From Bacteroidetes bacterium 43-93 (GTDB lineage: Bacteria > Bacteroidota > Bacteroidia > Chitinophagales > Chitinophagaceae), in contig MKUO01000001.1 of the NCBI GenBank assembly GCA_001897855.1, forward strand, positions 1 to 64,000: a DNA stretch of 64,000 nucleotides, given 5' to 3'. Below the pieces are notes generated by a model. It was not told the DNA's origin. It did no database searches and saw only the letters and a list, made by a program, of their open reading frames with translations. Below are positions 1-9,056 of this stretch, piece after piece; within the stretch, counting starts at the first letter, position 1; each line of letters begins with the position of its first letter. A program made the translations under genes and the position numbers.

Positions 1-143
1 CAAGCAGCAACCAAAACCTGATCACCAACGGTAGCCGTGGTGGTAACCAAACCTTCAGTGTAATGTACCAGGCAACACCTGGCTTTAGCTACCCGGCAGG
101 TACTTATACTACCGACGTAGTGTACACTGCTACTCAGCTTTAA
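1..143 (+). CDS. C-terminal fragment of a probable secreted protein
   Basis: Only the last 46 codons are present, read in frame from base 3 to a TAA at 141-143. The residues are rich in Ser, Thr, Tyr, Gly and Asn with alternating beta-strand character and end in YTATQL, like the end of an exported beta-sandwich or fimbrial-type domain. The family cannot be named from this piece. A strong terminator follows 20 bases after the stop, so this is the end of its transcription unit. Confidence 0.6.
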   Translation, partial: SSNQNLITNGSRGGNQTFSVMYQATPGFSYPAGTYTTDVVYTATQL

Positions 144-163
144 TCAACTCATATTTAATAGTG

Positions 164-199
164 CAAAAGTCCTTCCTAAAGAAGGACTTTTGCTTTTTT
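164..199 (+). terminator. Rho-independent terminator
   Basis: A perfect 12-bp stem (164-175 with 181-192), loop CTAAA, followed by a T-rich run. It ends the transcript of the truncated gene at the left edge and insulates the hydrolase gene starting at 230. Confidence 0.9.
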
Positions 200-229
200 G
201 CTTAGTTTAGCAGCTTATATTGTTTCCTC

Positions 230-1570
230 ATGAAAAGATACCTACTGCTGCTGACGACGCTTTTTACAGTTCATATTTCGTCATACGCAAAGGATTACCG
301 GAAAGAAATAGACTCAGCACTTACTGCTTTTAACAAGCAGGGAAAGTTTAATGGTTCGGCCCTTGTGACGCAATACGGCAGTATGATCCTGGAAAAGGGT
401 TATGGTTATAAAGACCTGAAGCAAAAGACCCTTAATGATAGTAATACTATATACCAGATAGGATCAGTTACCAAAACGTTTACGTCTACAATGATCCTGA
501 TGTTGCAGGAGCAGGATAAACTTGATGTAAAGGACAAATTATCGAATTATTATCCTGATTTTCCCGAAGGCAATGACATAACCCTTGAAAACCTCCTGAC
601 CCATACCTCCGGTATTTTCAACTATACCGATGACAGTGCCTTTATGGCAAAAGAGCCATTCAAACATCATTCGAAGGCAGAAATGATGCAGTATTTTAAA
701 GACCATGCCATACAGTTTGCACCCGGCAGTAAATTTGGTTACAGTAACTCTAATTACAGTATTCTTGGGTATATCATAGAAGATGTTACAGGTAAGACTT
801 ATTTCTCAGCGCTTCGGGAAATGATATTGACACCTTTAGGCATGAAACATACGGGCTGTGATTTTGCCGGATTAAAAGATAAAAATAAAGCGACAGGTTA
901 CTACGCTATTGACGGAAACAGAGGAATGATAGCACCAAAGGTAGATTCGTCTGTTTCGTTTGCGGCAGGTGGTATATATACCACTGTTGGCGACCTTAAT
1001 AAATGGGCAGTGGCGATGTTGCACAATCAATTGATCACAAAAGCCGACTGGCAGATAGCGACCACTATCAACCAGGAAAATTACGGTTATGGCTGGATGA
1101 TAGGAGATAATTACGGAAGGGTAAGTATAGGCCACAACGGAGGTGTACATGGATTTATTGCCAATTTGTTTATGACCCCGGACGATGCAAGCGTCATTGT
1201 TTTATTGTCTAATGATATGGGCAATGACCTCTCCGCTATCAGGCGTACCATATCAGCGATCATCAATGATAAGGAATATCAGCTGCCGGCTGGGCATAGG
1301 GAGATAAAGATGACCACAAAGCAATTGCAGGAATATGCCGGCAATTATGAACTGGCACCAGGATTTGTAATGAAAGTATTTATGGATGGGAACAGCCTGA
1401 TGGGGCAATTGCCTGGCCAGAATGCTTTTCAGCTATATCCTGCTGCCCCGAATGAATTTTTCTTAAAAGTAACAGATGCTGAGCTACGTTTTCTTAGAGA
1501 CAAGAATAATAAGGTGGAGCGTGTATTGCTAAAGCAAAATGGTCGTGCTATCCCCGGAATAAAAAAATAG
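230..1570 (+). CDS. Serine hydrolase, class C beta-lactamase fold, exported
   Basis: A 446-residue protein with a signal peptide (about residues 1-20, ending near SYA-KDY) and a beta-lactamase/PBP4-type domain (PF00144 family). The three active-site motifs are visible: SVTK with Ser79 and Lys82, YSN at 171-173, and HNGG at 302-305. About 100 residues beyond the catalytic domain form a beta-rich tail common in Bacteroidota members. The family includes D-aminopeptidases, esterases and beta-lactamases, so the substrate is not predictable; periplasmic or surface location is inferred. The gene stands alone and converges on the monooxygenase gene with only 10 bases between the stops. Confidence 0.88.
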   Translation: MKRYLLLLTTLFTVHISSYAKDYRKEIDSALTAFNKQGKFNGSALVTQYGSMILEKGYGYKDLKQKTLNDSNTIYQIGSVTKTFTSTMILMLQEQDKLDVKDKLSNYYPDFPEGNDITLENLLTHTSGIFNYTDDSAFMAKEPFKHHSKAEMMQYFKDHAIQFAPGSKFGYSNSNYSILGYIIEDVTGKTYFSALREMILTPLGMKHTGCDFAGLKDKNKATGYYAIDGNRGMIAPKVDSSVSFAAGGIYTTVGDLNKWAVAMLHNQLITKADWQIATTINQENYGYGWMIGDNYGRVSIGHNGGVHGFIANLFMTPDDASVIVLLSNDMGNDLSAIRRTISAIINDKEYQLPAGHREIKMTTKQLQEYAGNYELAPGFVMKVFMDGNSLMGQLPGQNAFQLYPAAPNEFFLKVTDAELRFLRDKNNKVERVLLKQNGRAIPGIKK

Positions 1571-1580
1571 TGCGGAAGAG

Positions 1581-2765
1581 TTAGTATTCATCCAATACTA
1601 TATCATCTACCATAAATTTGCCGGCCATCCATTTTGCGAAGAATGGAAAACCTGATAGCCGCAGTGCCATATTACGTAACCAAATGCTGAGTGCAGACGA
1701 GGGGACAAAAGATGCGGCAAATCCTTGTGCAAGTTTCTGTTTGTTGTCGATAAATGGTTTGAATTTTCTTTCGTATTCACTGAAAGCAATAGTGTGGTCA
1801 CCATTAGATTTTTTTAATTCTCCCGCAAGGATATAGCTGGCTGCCATGGCAAGGGTAGAGCCTTGCCCGGAAAGAAGAGAAGGGCAATCACAGGCGTCTC
1901 CCACCAGCGAGATGCGGCCCCGAGACCATGTGTCCATTTTTATCTGGCTTACAGCATCGAAATAGAAATCTTCTGTTTTCTCCATTTCGTCAAGCATTTG
2001 CTGACAAAGCCAACCTTCATGGGCATATTCATTCCGTAGCAACTGCATTTGTTCTTTTACGTTATGATGATTGTATTTAAGCTTATTATTTGAGCGGTAG
2101 ATTAATAATGCCGCCTGCCTTCCATCATTTAAGGTATAAAGATTAGCTTGCTTACCAGGTAAGCTATAAGATAAGAAGTTTTTATTGACAGTCAACTTAT
2201 CTGGCATTGTAAATGACGATACGTAATAGCCGAAGAATTTTTCAAATTTGTCTTCGGGGCCAAATGCTAATTCTCTAACCTTTGAATGTAATCCATCAGC
2301 ACCTATAACAAGGTCAAAATTTCTGATGGTTCCGTCTTCAAATTCTACAGCCACTGCCCCATTTTCATCTTTTAATGATTTGATGCTATTATTATAAATG
2401 ATCTCAATTCCTTTGGGCAATGCATCGTAGATCGTCTTGGCAAGGGAACTACGTTTTAAGCTGAATACGCGACCTCTTAATGCTTTGCGAAACTGGTACA
2501 TATTAAGGCCGCTTATTCGTTTACCATCTTTATTTACGGCTGTTACCTCGTTCATTTGAATATCTTCGTTTCGTAATGCATCTACAATGTTCATCTTTTC
2601 TGCAACTTCGAAACCAACTCCAAAAAAATCTATGATATAGCCACCGGTCCTAAAAACAGGTGACTTCTCAACGATCACAGGTTTAAAACCGTATTTGCTA
2701 AGCCAGAATGCGACTGATGTACCTGCAATGCCTGCGCCCGAAATAAGAATGTTCTCGTTTTTCAT
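1581..2765 (-). CDS. FAD-dependent monooxygenase (PheA/TfdB, TetX-like class)
   Basis: A 394-residue group A flavoprotein monooxygenase. The N-terminus has the Rossmann dinucleotide motif GAGIAG at about residues 8-13, the middle has the IGADGLHSKVR (DG) motif, and the third FAD motif is GDACDCPSLLSGQG. The start at 2765 is preferred over an in-frame upstream start because it places the Rossmann strand at the N-terminus and avoids overlapping the upstream gene, whose stop is 10 bases away. It is the last gene of an operon led by a TetR repressor, so it probably oxidises a small aromatic or polyketide-like compound sensed by the repressor. Resemblance to TetX-type enzymes is by fold; activity on tetracyclines is not implied. 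Confidence 0.85.
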   Translation of the reverse strand: MKNENILISGAGIAGTSVAFWLSKYGFKPVIVEKSPVFRTGGYIIDFFGVGFEVAEKMNIVDALRNEDIQMNEVTAVNKDGKRISGLNMYQFRKALRGRVFSLKRSSLAKTIYDALPKGIEIIYNNSIKSLKDENGAVAVEFEDGTIRNFDLVIGADGLHSKVRELAFGPEDKFEKFFGYYVSSFTMPDKLTVNKNFLSYSLPGKQANLYTLNDGRQAALLIYRSNNKLKYNHHNVKEQMQLLRNEYAHEGWLCQQMLDEMEKTEDFYFDAVSQIKMDTWSRGRISLVGDACDCPSLLSGQGSTLAMAASYILAGELKKSNGDHTIAFSEYERKFKPFIDNKQKLAQGFAASFVPSSALSIWLRNMALRLSGFPFFAKWMAGKFMVDDIVLDEY

Positions 2766-2775
2766 GAAGCTATAT

Positions 2776-3465
2776 TTAGTATATGAACGGTATGAATTTT
2801 TTGGTATGAGATGCATAGCGGGTAAACTGCTCTTTGTATTTACCTGCCAGGTAAGCATCTAATTTGGGTACATTGTAGAATGCGAAAAAGCAGAAAAGAA
2901 ATAAGGGTATCAAAGCAGACCATGGATTGTGGCTGAGCAAAGCATAGCCAATTACCCAGAGCATGTCCCCGAAGTAATTGATGTGCATTGAATATTTGAA
3001 TAAGCCACCTGTATAAATTTTCCCTTTATTGCCAGGTTGTTTTTTCCACGCATCACGTAACAATTCTGATACTGTATTAATCAATGATCCTACGACAAAT
3101 AGAAATATTGCTGTATAGTCAAGCCAGTTAATAGATGCATTTGCATTACATGTTAATAAAGCGTAGCCTACATAGTATAGCGAAAAAGCGAAGGGAATGC
3201 TAACAGCTTCTTCCCATGGCATACTGCGTTTTAGCAGGTAGAGTATGGTAACACAGATTCGCAAAAAAACGACAATAGAGAAGGTGAGGTTGATCACGTT
3301 ACGGGTAGGGTTACCACCAGAGAAGGGAATATGGAACCATCTATATATAGTTGCACCAAGATCACCCAATAGTATGTTATAGGCAATAAACAAAAGAACC
3401 AGTTCCAGCGTGATGATCAACGTTTTCTGGGGTATGTTGTTCGATTGATTGCCGTACAAATCCAT
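2776..3465 (-). CDS. DUF1295/steroid 5-alpha-reductase-like membrane protein
   Basis: A 229-residue polytopic membrane protein with about six hydrophobic segments. The C-terminal third (YSMHINYFGDMLW, then KLDAYLAGKYKEQF, ending KKFIPFIY) has the pattern of the DUF1295 / isoprenylcysteine methyltransferase / 5-alpha-reductase superfamily, which handles lipid-like substrates with SAM or NADPH. It sits 3 bases downstream of the TetR gene and 10 upstream of the monooxygenase, so the three are surely cotranscribed. Membrane reductase plus flavin monooxygenase suggests modification of a hydrophobic compound; this is inference. Confidence 0.72.
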   Translation of the reverse strand: MDLYGNQSNNIPQKTLIITLELVLLFIAYNILLGDLGATIYRWFHIPFSGGNPTRNVINLTFSIVVFLRICVTILYLLKRSMPWEEAVSIPFAFSLYYVGYALLTCNANASINWLDYTAIFLFVVGSLINTVSELLRDAWKKQPGNKGKIYTGGLFKYSMHINYFGDMLWVIGYALLSHNPWSALIPLFLFCFFAFYNVPKLDAYLAGKYKEQFTRYASHTKKFIPFIY

Positions 3466-3468
3466 CTG

Positions 3469-4050
3469 TTATTTTTTATATGTTTGAATGATCAATTGCT
3501 CCATTTCGTCCAGGGGGTACTCCTCCTTAAAAACGTATAAATAGCCCAATGCTGCACCATCGAGCATAGCACCGAGGCGGAATGCCTCCAGCCTGGGGTT
3601 TGCTATATTCATATCTTTAAGCATTACTTCTATTACATCTATTAGTGAGGTGAAAGTATGTCGCAGCATTTCCTGCAATTGTTGCGATACACCCTGCTGT
3701 GTAATAACAGGCCATATAGTAGCATAGAATTCTTTTTTTTCTTTCAATAAAGTGAAAGTTGCCCTTACTATTTTTTCAAATTTCTCAAAAGGGTCTGTAA
3801 TGGCATGGAACGACATCATAAGGTGTCCCATTTCTTCCATCATAGAGCTGATGATGTATAGCAGTAAAGCTTCTTTGCTATTAAAATAATTATACATCAA
3901 TCCTTGTGACACGCCGGCCGTTTTAGCTATCTGATTAATGGATACATTGAGATAGCCGTATTCTGCAAATAGCTTTACTGCACTGTCTGTTATTTTTTCA
4001 ATGCTTTTTTGCCTAGCGGCCTCGAATTGTTCTTTTGTTTTAGGGGACAT
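3469..4050 (-). CDS. TetR/AcrR family repressor
   Basis: A 193-residue regulator. The N-terminal helix-turn-helix occupies about residues 17-63 (EYGYLNVSINQIAKTAGVSQ then GLMYNYFNSKEALL), the classic TetR DNA-binding signature; the C-terminal helical part is the variable ligand-binding domain. It is first in a three-gene operon. A perfect inverted repeat lies just upstream and overlaps the promoter, so it probably represses its own operon until it binds a ligand, plausibly the substrate of the downstream flavin monooxygenase. Confidence 0.9.
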   Translation of the reverse strand: MSPKTKEQFEAARQKSIEKITDSAVKLFAEYGYLNVSINQIAKTAGVSQGLMYNYFNSKEALLLYIISSMMEEMGHLMMSFHAITDPFEKFEKIVRATFTLLKEKKEFYATIWPVITQQGVSQQLQEMLRHTFTSLIDVIEVMLKDMNIANPRLEAFRLGAMLDGAALGYLYVFKEEYPLDEMEQLIIQTYKK

Positions 4051-4057
4051 TTATGAA

Positions 4058-4071
4058 TGAATGACCATTCA
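4058..4071 (-). promoter_or_regulatory. Probable TetR operator (inverted repeat)
   Basis: TGAATGACCATTCA: 6-bp arms TGAATG/CATTCA around AC, the form of many TetR-family operators. Its outer bases coincide with the last two bases of the -7 box on the minus strand and it covers the expected transcription start, 8-21 bases upstream of the TetR start codon. Confidence 0.75.
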
Positions 4072-4100
4072 AAAATAAAATATTAGAGATTAATATCCAA
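4070..4100 (-). promoter_or_regulatory. Promoter of the TetR operon
   Basis: On the minus strand: TTG (4100-4098), 20-base spacer, TATTTTTG (4077-4070). This matches the Bacteroidota consensus TTG-N19-21-TAnnTTTG exactly; start expected about 4066-4063. Confidence 0.75.
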
Positions 4101-4244
4101 AATGAATTTTATTCAATATTATAGATCTGCCTTGTGTAATAACAAAAAATATCCATTTGCTATTAATACATTGAAAACCAGACCTATTGTATAAGAAAAC
4201 GCTTGGCGACAATTAAGCATTATCTATACGTTAATTTTAATATT

Positions 4245-4277
4245 TTGTCTATATATCAAGTATATACTGTATCTTTG
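4245..4277 (+). promoter_or_regulatory. Promoter of the DEAD-box helicase gene
   Basis: TATCTTTG at 4270-4277 fits the -7 consensus; TTG at 4245-4247 lies 22 bases upstream, slightly long. The leader would be about 27 bases. The rest of 4101-4244 is AT-rich with no gene seen. Confidence 0.6.
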
Positions 4278-4308
4278 CGCCTCATTTTATAAAAAAGTTC
4301 TTTTCTAG

Positions 4309-6042
4309 ATGATTTCATTTTCGAGCCTCTCGCTTAGAGAGGAATTGACTCGTGCCGTATCGGACATGGGCTTTGAGACGCCGACCCCTATTCAACAAAA
4401 AGTTATCCCGCAACTCTTATCTCAACCTTCTGATATCATTGGACTGGCGCAGACCGGAACCGGTAAAACTGCTGCCTTCGGACTTCCGCTACTGCACCAC
4501 GTGGATGTTGCACAGAAACATGTGCAAGCTCTTGTATTAAGCCCTACACGCGAATTGTGTATGCAAATACAGGAAGAATTTAAAAAGTATGGTTATTACA
4601 TGCGTGGCCTGCGTACCACAGCTGTGTACGGTGGTGTGCCCATAGGTGGGCAGATCCGCGAAGTAAAGTCGCACCCGCAAGTAATTGTTGCAACACCGGG
4701 TAGGTTAATAGACCTCCTGGAGCGTAAAGCATTATCCCTGGAGCAGGTACAATATGTAGTATTGGACGAAGCTGATGAGATGCTGAACATGGGTTTCCGC
4801 GAGGATATTGAGTTTATCCTTAAAAATACGCCTGCGCGCCAATACACATGGCTGTTTTCTGCGACGATGAACAATGACGTGCGTAACATCGCCAAACGCT
4901 TTATGAGCAAATGGCAGGAATTTGCCGTTGCCAAAGAAAACGTAACTAACGAAAATATCGATCACCAATATTACGTTACCAGCCATCACAATCGTTTTGA
5001 AACTCTGCGCCGCTTGCTGGATTTTACACCCGGTATTTATGGTATCATCTTTACACGTACCAAGCAGGATTGCCAGGATATATCCGAGAAACTGATGAAG
5101 ATGGGCTATCATGTGAGCCCGCTGCATGGTGATATGGATCAAAAGATGCGGAGCAAAGTAATGGAGCGTTTTAAAAATAAGCAGCTCCAGGCCATAGTAG
5201 CTACCGATGTTGCCGCACGTGGAATAGACGTGAACGACATCACGCACGTTATCAACTACGAATTACCTGATGATCCGGAAGTGTACACGCACAGAAGCGG
5301 ACGTACGGCAAGGGCAGGTAAATCCGGTATCTGTATGTCTATCGTTTCACCGAAGGAAATATCCAACATCCGCCAGGTAGAGCGCATATCTAAAACACGT
5401 TTTAATAAGAGCGATATACCTGATGGGGCGGAGGTGATCCGTAAAAAATTGTTCTATTACCTGGAACAAATTGAGACAGCATCGCCTGAGGAAGATTTTG
5501 GGCGCGTTTACCAGGCTTCGATCCATGAACGCTTTGCCGATATGGAAAAGGATGAGCTGATCCGCAGGCTGATATGGTTGCAATTAAAAGAAACAATTGC
5601 AGCTTATGGTGATGCTGAGGATCTGAATGCAGGTTATAATACCCAGGAGCCAAGAGGCAAAGCCCGTTCGGGAAGTGTACGACTCTTTATTAATGTAGGT
5701 ATGAAGGATGGTATTAGCAGCAATGAAAAACTGCTTCACTTCATAACTGAATCTACAGATATTGAGGCAGGGCAGATAGACCGGATAACGGTTCGCGATC
5801 TAAGCAGCTTCTTTAACGTAAGCTCTTCTGCTGCTGAATATATCATCCAGGTGATGAGCCAGAAGAAATTCAAAGGCAGGAAAGTGCGTATAGAAGAGGC
5901 GGAACAACGTGACAGGGAAAGAGGTGGATACGCATCAAAAGGTTCATCTTCAACACGTTATGGAGGTGGATCGGGTAGGGCGCCCCGCAGCCATTCAAGT
6001 GGAGGTTCACAAAAAGTTAACAAGAGATATTACGATAAATAA
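4309..6042 (+). CDS. deaD: DEAD-box ATP-dependent RNA helicase (DeaD/CsdA type)
   Basis: A 577-residue helicase with the full motif set: Q motif (GFETPTPIQ, about 21-29), Walker A AQTGTGKT (47-54), PTREL (79-83), DEAD (153-156), SAT (184-186) and HRSGRTARAG near 330. A DbpA-type RNA-binding domain (PF03880 family) follows at about 455-535, then a Gly/Ser/Arg-rich tail of about 40 residues. This layout is that of DeaD/CsdA helicases, which unwind structured RNA during ribosome assembly and cold growth in the cytoplasm. It has its own promoter with a short leader and is transcribed alone. Confidence 0.95.
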   Translation: MISFSSLSLREELTRAVSDMGFETPTPIQQKVIPQLLSQPSDIIGLAQTGTGKTAAFGLPLLHHVDVAQKHVQALVLSPTRELCMQIQEEFKKYGYYMRGLRTTAVYGGVPIGGQIREVKSHPQVIVATPGRLIDLLERKALSLEQVQYVVLDEADEMLNMGFREDIEFILKNTPARQYTWLFSATMNNDVRNIAKRFMSKWQEFAVAKENVTNENIDHQYYVTSHHNRFETLRRLLDFTPGIYGIIFTRTKQDCQDISEKLMKMGYHVSPLHGDMDQKMRSKVMERFKNKQLQAIVATDVAARGIDVNDITHVINYELPDDPEVYTHRSGRTARAGKSGICMSIVSPKEISNIRQVERISKTRFNKSDIPDGAEVIRKKLFYYLEQIETASPEEDFGRVYQASIHERFADMEKDELIRRLIWLQLKETIAAYGDAEDLNAGYNTQEPRGKARSGSVRLFINVGMKDGISSNEKLLHFITESTDIEAGQIDRITVRDLSSFFNVSSSAAEYIIQVMSQKKFKGRKVRIEEAEQRDRERGGYASKGSSSTRYGGGSGRAPRSHSSGGSQKVNKRYYDK

Positions 6043-6100
6043 TTATTTCATGTTGCTTTTTAGGGAATAAAGCCCGTTCTTTGCAGTCAGCAAAAAAATT

Positions 6101-6565
6101 ATGAGTATGAGGTTGATGTTACTATTCGCATTATTGCTATTGCCTTTTTCTAAAATCAATGCGCAGGAATCTTCGCTTGATAAACTGGATAAGGTGATTA
6201 CTAAAGTTAGAAACGGCATAGCCAGTTATTATCACGACAAATTCGAAGGGCGCCTAACTGCTACCGGGGATGTGTTTGATAATGATAAGTTCACTGCCGC
6301 CAGCAATAAGCTGAAGCTGGGTTCTTACGTTAAGGTTACTAACCTGTCTAACGGAGAAGTTGTATATGTGAAGATCAACGATCGTATGGCAGCTGATAAT
6401 AAACGCCTGATAGACCTGGCGAGCATCGCAGCAAAAAAGCTGGATTTTAAAAATAAAGGTGTAGCTAAAGTTAAAGTAGTAGTAGTTCCTGAAGACGAGG
6501 GTAAAATTGGGATCCTTGCACAGAATAACCTGAAAGGTGCTACTATGGCTAAATCAGAATTATAA
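6101..6565 (+). CDS. RlpA-like double-psi beta-barrel protein, exported
   Basis: A 154-residue protein with a signal peptide (about 1-21, ending INA-QES) and a double-psi beta-barrel: GIASYYHDKFEGRLTATGD, then KLKLGSYVKVTN and VKINDRMA with RLIDLA. This is the catalytic fold of RlpA septal lytic transglycosylases, including the Asp of the NDR motif. It lacks the SPOR domain of enterobacterial RlpA, which is usual for short Bacteroidota homologues. It probably acts on peptidoglycan in the periplasm. A terminator follows. Confidence 0.88.
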   Translation: MSMRLMLLFALLLLPFSKINAQESSLDKLDKVITKVRNGIASYYHDKFEGRLTATGDVFDNDKFTAASNKLKLGSYVKVTNLSNGEVVYVKINDRMAADNKRLIDLASIAAKKLDFKNKGVAKVKVVVVPEDEGKIGILAQNNLKGATMAKSEL

Positions 6566-6583
6566 AAAAATACGCTTCAATAG

Positions 6584-6612
6584 AGCCCTCCGTAAATCGG
6601 GGGGCTTTTTTT
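6584..6612 (+). terminator. Rho-independent terminator
   Basis: Stem AGCCCTCCG / CGGGGGGCT with one wobble pair, loop TAAAT, then a run of T. It ends the rlpA-like transcript. Confidence 0.85.
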
Positions 6613-6633
6613 AATTTAGACTTTTCCGGACAG

Positions 6634-7026
6634 GTGATCGCTATTTTCTATAATTTATTCATTGATCAAACGGCAGAAAAAGGCCGTGGGGTTTTTACCT
6701 CGGAGCCCATTTCTGCGGATACAGTTATAGAGATTTCTCCGGTAATTGTCATGAGCGCTGAAGATCGATTATTGCTTGATAAAACGCTGCTGCACGATTA
6801 TATTTTTGAATGGAAGCCAGATGGACAAAACCTGTGCTGCATGGCACAAGGCTATATATCAGTTTACAACCATTCCTATACGTCCAATTGTGAATATTTT
6901 ATGGACTATGAAGAGGGGACAATAAGTATTAAGACAGTCAGGGAAATTAATGAAGGTGAAGAGCTTACTATTAATTATAATGGTAACTGGGATGATGCTA
7001 CACCAGTGTGGTTTGATGTTTTCTAA
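6634..7026 (+). CDS. Small SET-domain protein
   Basis: A 130-residue protein that is almost entirely a SET fold: GRGVFTSEPI near the N-terminus, YNHSYTSNC (the NHS motif that contributes to SAM binding) at about 77-85 and ELTINYNG near residue 111. SET proteins transfer methyl groups from SAM to lysine; the bacterial target of this single-domain form is unknown. The only start that keeps the first strand is a GTG at 6634. The next gene begins 27 bases after its stop, so the two are probably cotranscribed. Confidence 0.82.
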   Translation: MIAIFYNLFIDQTAEKGRGVFTSEPISADTVIEISPVIVMSAEDRLLLDKTLLHDYIFEWKPDGQNLCCMAQGYISVYNHSYTSNCEYFMDYEEGTISIKTVREINEGEELTINYNGNWDDATPVWFDVF

Positions 7027-7053
7027 ATAATAGTTACTAAATTGGAAGCTATT

Positions 7054-7287
7054 ATGTGGCAAGAAATAGACGATACCTTAGTTAAGACGTTTACGTTTAA
7101 AGATTTTTCGGAAGCTTTTGCTTTTATGACACGCGTAGCGCTCATCGCCGAGAAAATGAATCACCATCCACTATGGACTAATGTGTGGAATAAGGTGGAC
7201 ATTCGTTTGAGTACCCATGATGCAGGAGATGTGGTTACAGATAAAGATAGAAAACTCGCAGAGGCTATTGATAAGCTTATTGCCTAG
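7054..7287 (+). CDS. phhB: Pterin-4a-carbinolamine dehydratase
   Basis: A 77-residue protein matching the whole PCD/DCoH family: MW start, [10 protein letters not shown], the EKMNHHPLW active-site His pair, and a C-terminal [15 protein letters not shown]. It dehydrates 4a-hydroxytetrahydrobiopterin so that the cofactor of phenylalanine hydroxylase can be recycled. The ATG at 7054 gives the standard N-terminus; an in-frame TTG four codons earlier is less likely. No phenylalanine hydroxylase gene is in the window. Its stop lies one base from that of the convergent M14 gene. Confidence 0.9.
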   Translation: MWQEIDDTLVKTFTFKDFSEAFAFMTRVALIAEKMNHHPLWTNVWNKVDIRLSTHDAGDVVTDKDRKLAEAIDKLIA

Positions 7288-7288
7288 G

Positions 7289-9007
7289 CTATTCTATTCT
7301 GAAAACCGGGTAACGCCCGTAAGTAGACTCAAAGTAGGGAGAGTGTTTATACACAAAATCAAGCTGCGCTTCTCCATCTGTAACAAAATTAGAATCTGCT
7401 TTTTGTCTTTCTTTCAACAATTGCTTTAGTTCGGGATTCTGTTTTAAAAGCTCTGCTGCTTCATCTTCAAATACATAATCACTATAGCCTTCCTTTTGCT
7501 GTAATATAGCGTCGAAAAATCCCCATGCGAAAAATCCATCGGGTGCAGTTGGCTCGAGTGTTTCCAGAATATAGCGTTTTGCAGGTTGATTGGTTGATAT
7601 AATGTAATCGCCTTTCAACACCCGTACCTCCTTATGGATGGCGTGTACCTTAATATTACTATGCAGATAGTGGCCCTCGTAAGGTTTTTTCACAGTTTCA
7701 TAGTCGTCAATATAATTCGCTGTTATCAGAATGGTTGTGTCTGCAGGAATGATGTCCATTTTTACCCCATTGATCTTTAGCCTATTAATAACATTTGTCC
7801 AGCCGTGGCCAATGATGTAAGTCTTAGGTACAGATGCAGATTGCGCAGGCGTATAGGAATCATGCAACGGAATTTGTTTAGTGTAAGGTTTGCTGCGGTC
7901 ATAAAATAGTCGAGGCTGGCCGGATACCAGGCTAGGTTTATATCCGGCTTCATATCCCTTGAATGTGATGGTAGTATGGCGGGCCGTATCTACCTGCCAT
8001 GCAATAGGTAACTTAGTTGCATTGCTGTAATATTCTTTTTGTGCTTTTCTTGTTGCGGTGATCTCATCCGCATGTAAATATGAGAAGGAAATGAAACTTT
8101 GCATCATAGCATAAGTTGCGTCAACACGTTGTTTGAAAGGCTTCAGCATATGTGTTTCTGTAACGAATGCGTATGTATGAAACAACGCTGCAAAGCCGCT
8201 CATGAAACGTGGCCCGTCATAAAACGAAATCCATCCTTTATCGGGGGTATGGCCCCAATGATTAACATAAGGCACCAGGTCATACCCGCGGTTTTTCATG
8301 TCAGCGTAGATAAGCGGCTCGAAGGTAGTACGCATATAAGAAGCCATAGATCCGCCCAGTTTATCGTGCAGGGTTGGTAACAAGGTCATTACATGCTGGT
8401 AATCTGCACCATCGCTTACATGGTTATCAATGAAAACATCGGGATCGAGCCGGCGGAATAGTTTTACCAGTGACCGCGTTTCCTTCGCATCCATTTTGAT
8501 GAAATCACGGTTTAGATCCAGGTTTTTACTATTGCCGCGAAAGCCATATTCTTCGGGGCCATCCTGGTTGGCGCGACTGTAGCTACCACGATTGAGCATA
8601 CCGCCTATATTAAATACGGGAATGACAGCGAGCGCTATATTGTCCGGTATTTTAAGTTTATCCTCTGCTGCATCTCTTAATAGCATCATGCTCGCGTCTA
8701 TGCCATCAGGTTCTCCAGGGTGAATACCATTATTAATCAGGATGACTATCTTCCCCTGATCCTTCCAGGTTCTGATATCAAAACTGGCGTCATTGCTATA
8801 GTAAACAACATGCAGAGGATAGTAAGCGTCAGTTGGGCCAACCTGTTCCATCTTGATAGTGGAATAATCCTCATCCAATTGTCTGTAAAAAGCAATAAGC
8901 TCTTTATAAGTTACCGATCTGCTACCATTGGAAAGTTCAAAATCAGTTTTACGTGCGTAAGCTGTTGTTACCAATAAGGTACAGATAAGAGTAAGCAGTT
9001 TGTTCAT
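7289..9007 (-). CDS. Exported M14-family zinc carboxypeptidase-like protein
   Basis: A 572-residue protein with a signal peptide (1-18, TTAYA-RK). The M14 zinc-site pattern is present: HPGEPDG (first His and Glu ligands, about residue 97) and a later DNHVSDGADY (His ligand). The spacing and the RDF/DLNRDF segment fit the M14 subfamily used by Bacteroidota for peptide or cell-wall peptide trimming. The roughly 250 residues after the catalytic domain form a beta-rich extension with no recognised domain. Periplasmic or outer-membrane location is inferred. Confidence 0.85.
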   Translation of the reverse strand: MNKLLTLICTLLVTTAYARKTDFELSNGSRSVTYKELIAFYRQLDEDYSTIKMEQVGPTDAYYPLHVVYYSNDASFDIRTWKDQGKIVILINNGIHPGEPDGIDASMMLLRDAAEDKLKIPDNIALAVIPVFNIGGMLNRGSYSRANQDGPEEYGFRGNSKNLDLNRDFIKMDAKETRSLVKLFRRLDPDVFIDNHVSDGADYQHVMTLLPTLHDKLGGSMASYMRTTFEPLIYADMKNRGYDLVPYVNHWGHTPDKGWISFYDGPRFMSGFAALFHTYAFVTETHMLKPFKQRVDATYAMMQSFISFSYLHADEITATRKAQKEYYSNATKLPIAWQVDTARHTTITFKGYEAGYKPSLVSGQPRLFYDRSKPYTKQIPLHDSYTPAQSASVPKTYIIGHGWTNVINRLKINGVKMDIIPADTTILITANYIDDYETVKKPYEGHYLHSNIKVHAIHKEVRVLKGDYIISTNQPAKRYILETLEPTAPDGFFAWGFFDAILQQKEGYSDYVFEDEAAELLKQNPELKQLLKERQKADSNFVTDGEAQLDFVYKHSPYFESTYGRYPVFRIE

Positions 9008-9056
9008 TATAAGTAAAAGTACAGCTATACAATTGTAGTAATGGTATTAAATAAAA

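Noticed and set aside
1581-2765. Calling the flavoprotein TetX (tetracycline resistance)
   Set aside because: The fold and motifs are shared by the whole group A family; no residue pattern specific to tetracycline destructases could be shown.
2766-2858. N-terminal extension of the FAD monooxygenase to 2858
   Set aside because: It overlaps the upstream gene by 83 bases and precedes the Rossmann strand with unrelated residues.
4596-5653. Long antisense reading frames inside the helicase gene
   Set aside because: They have no family features and mirror the codon structure of the opposite strand; the helicase motifs are unambiguous.
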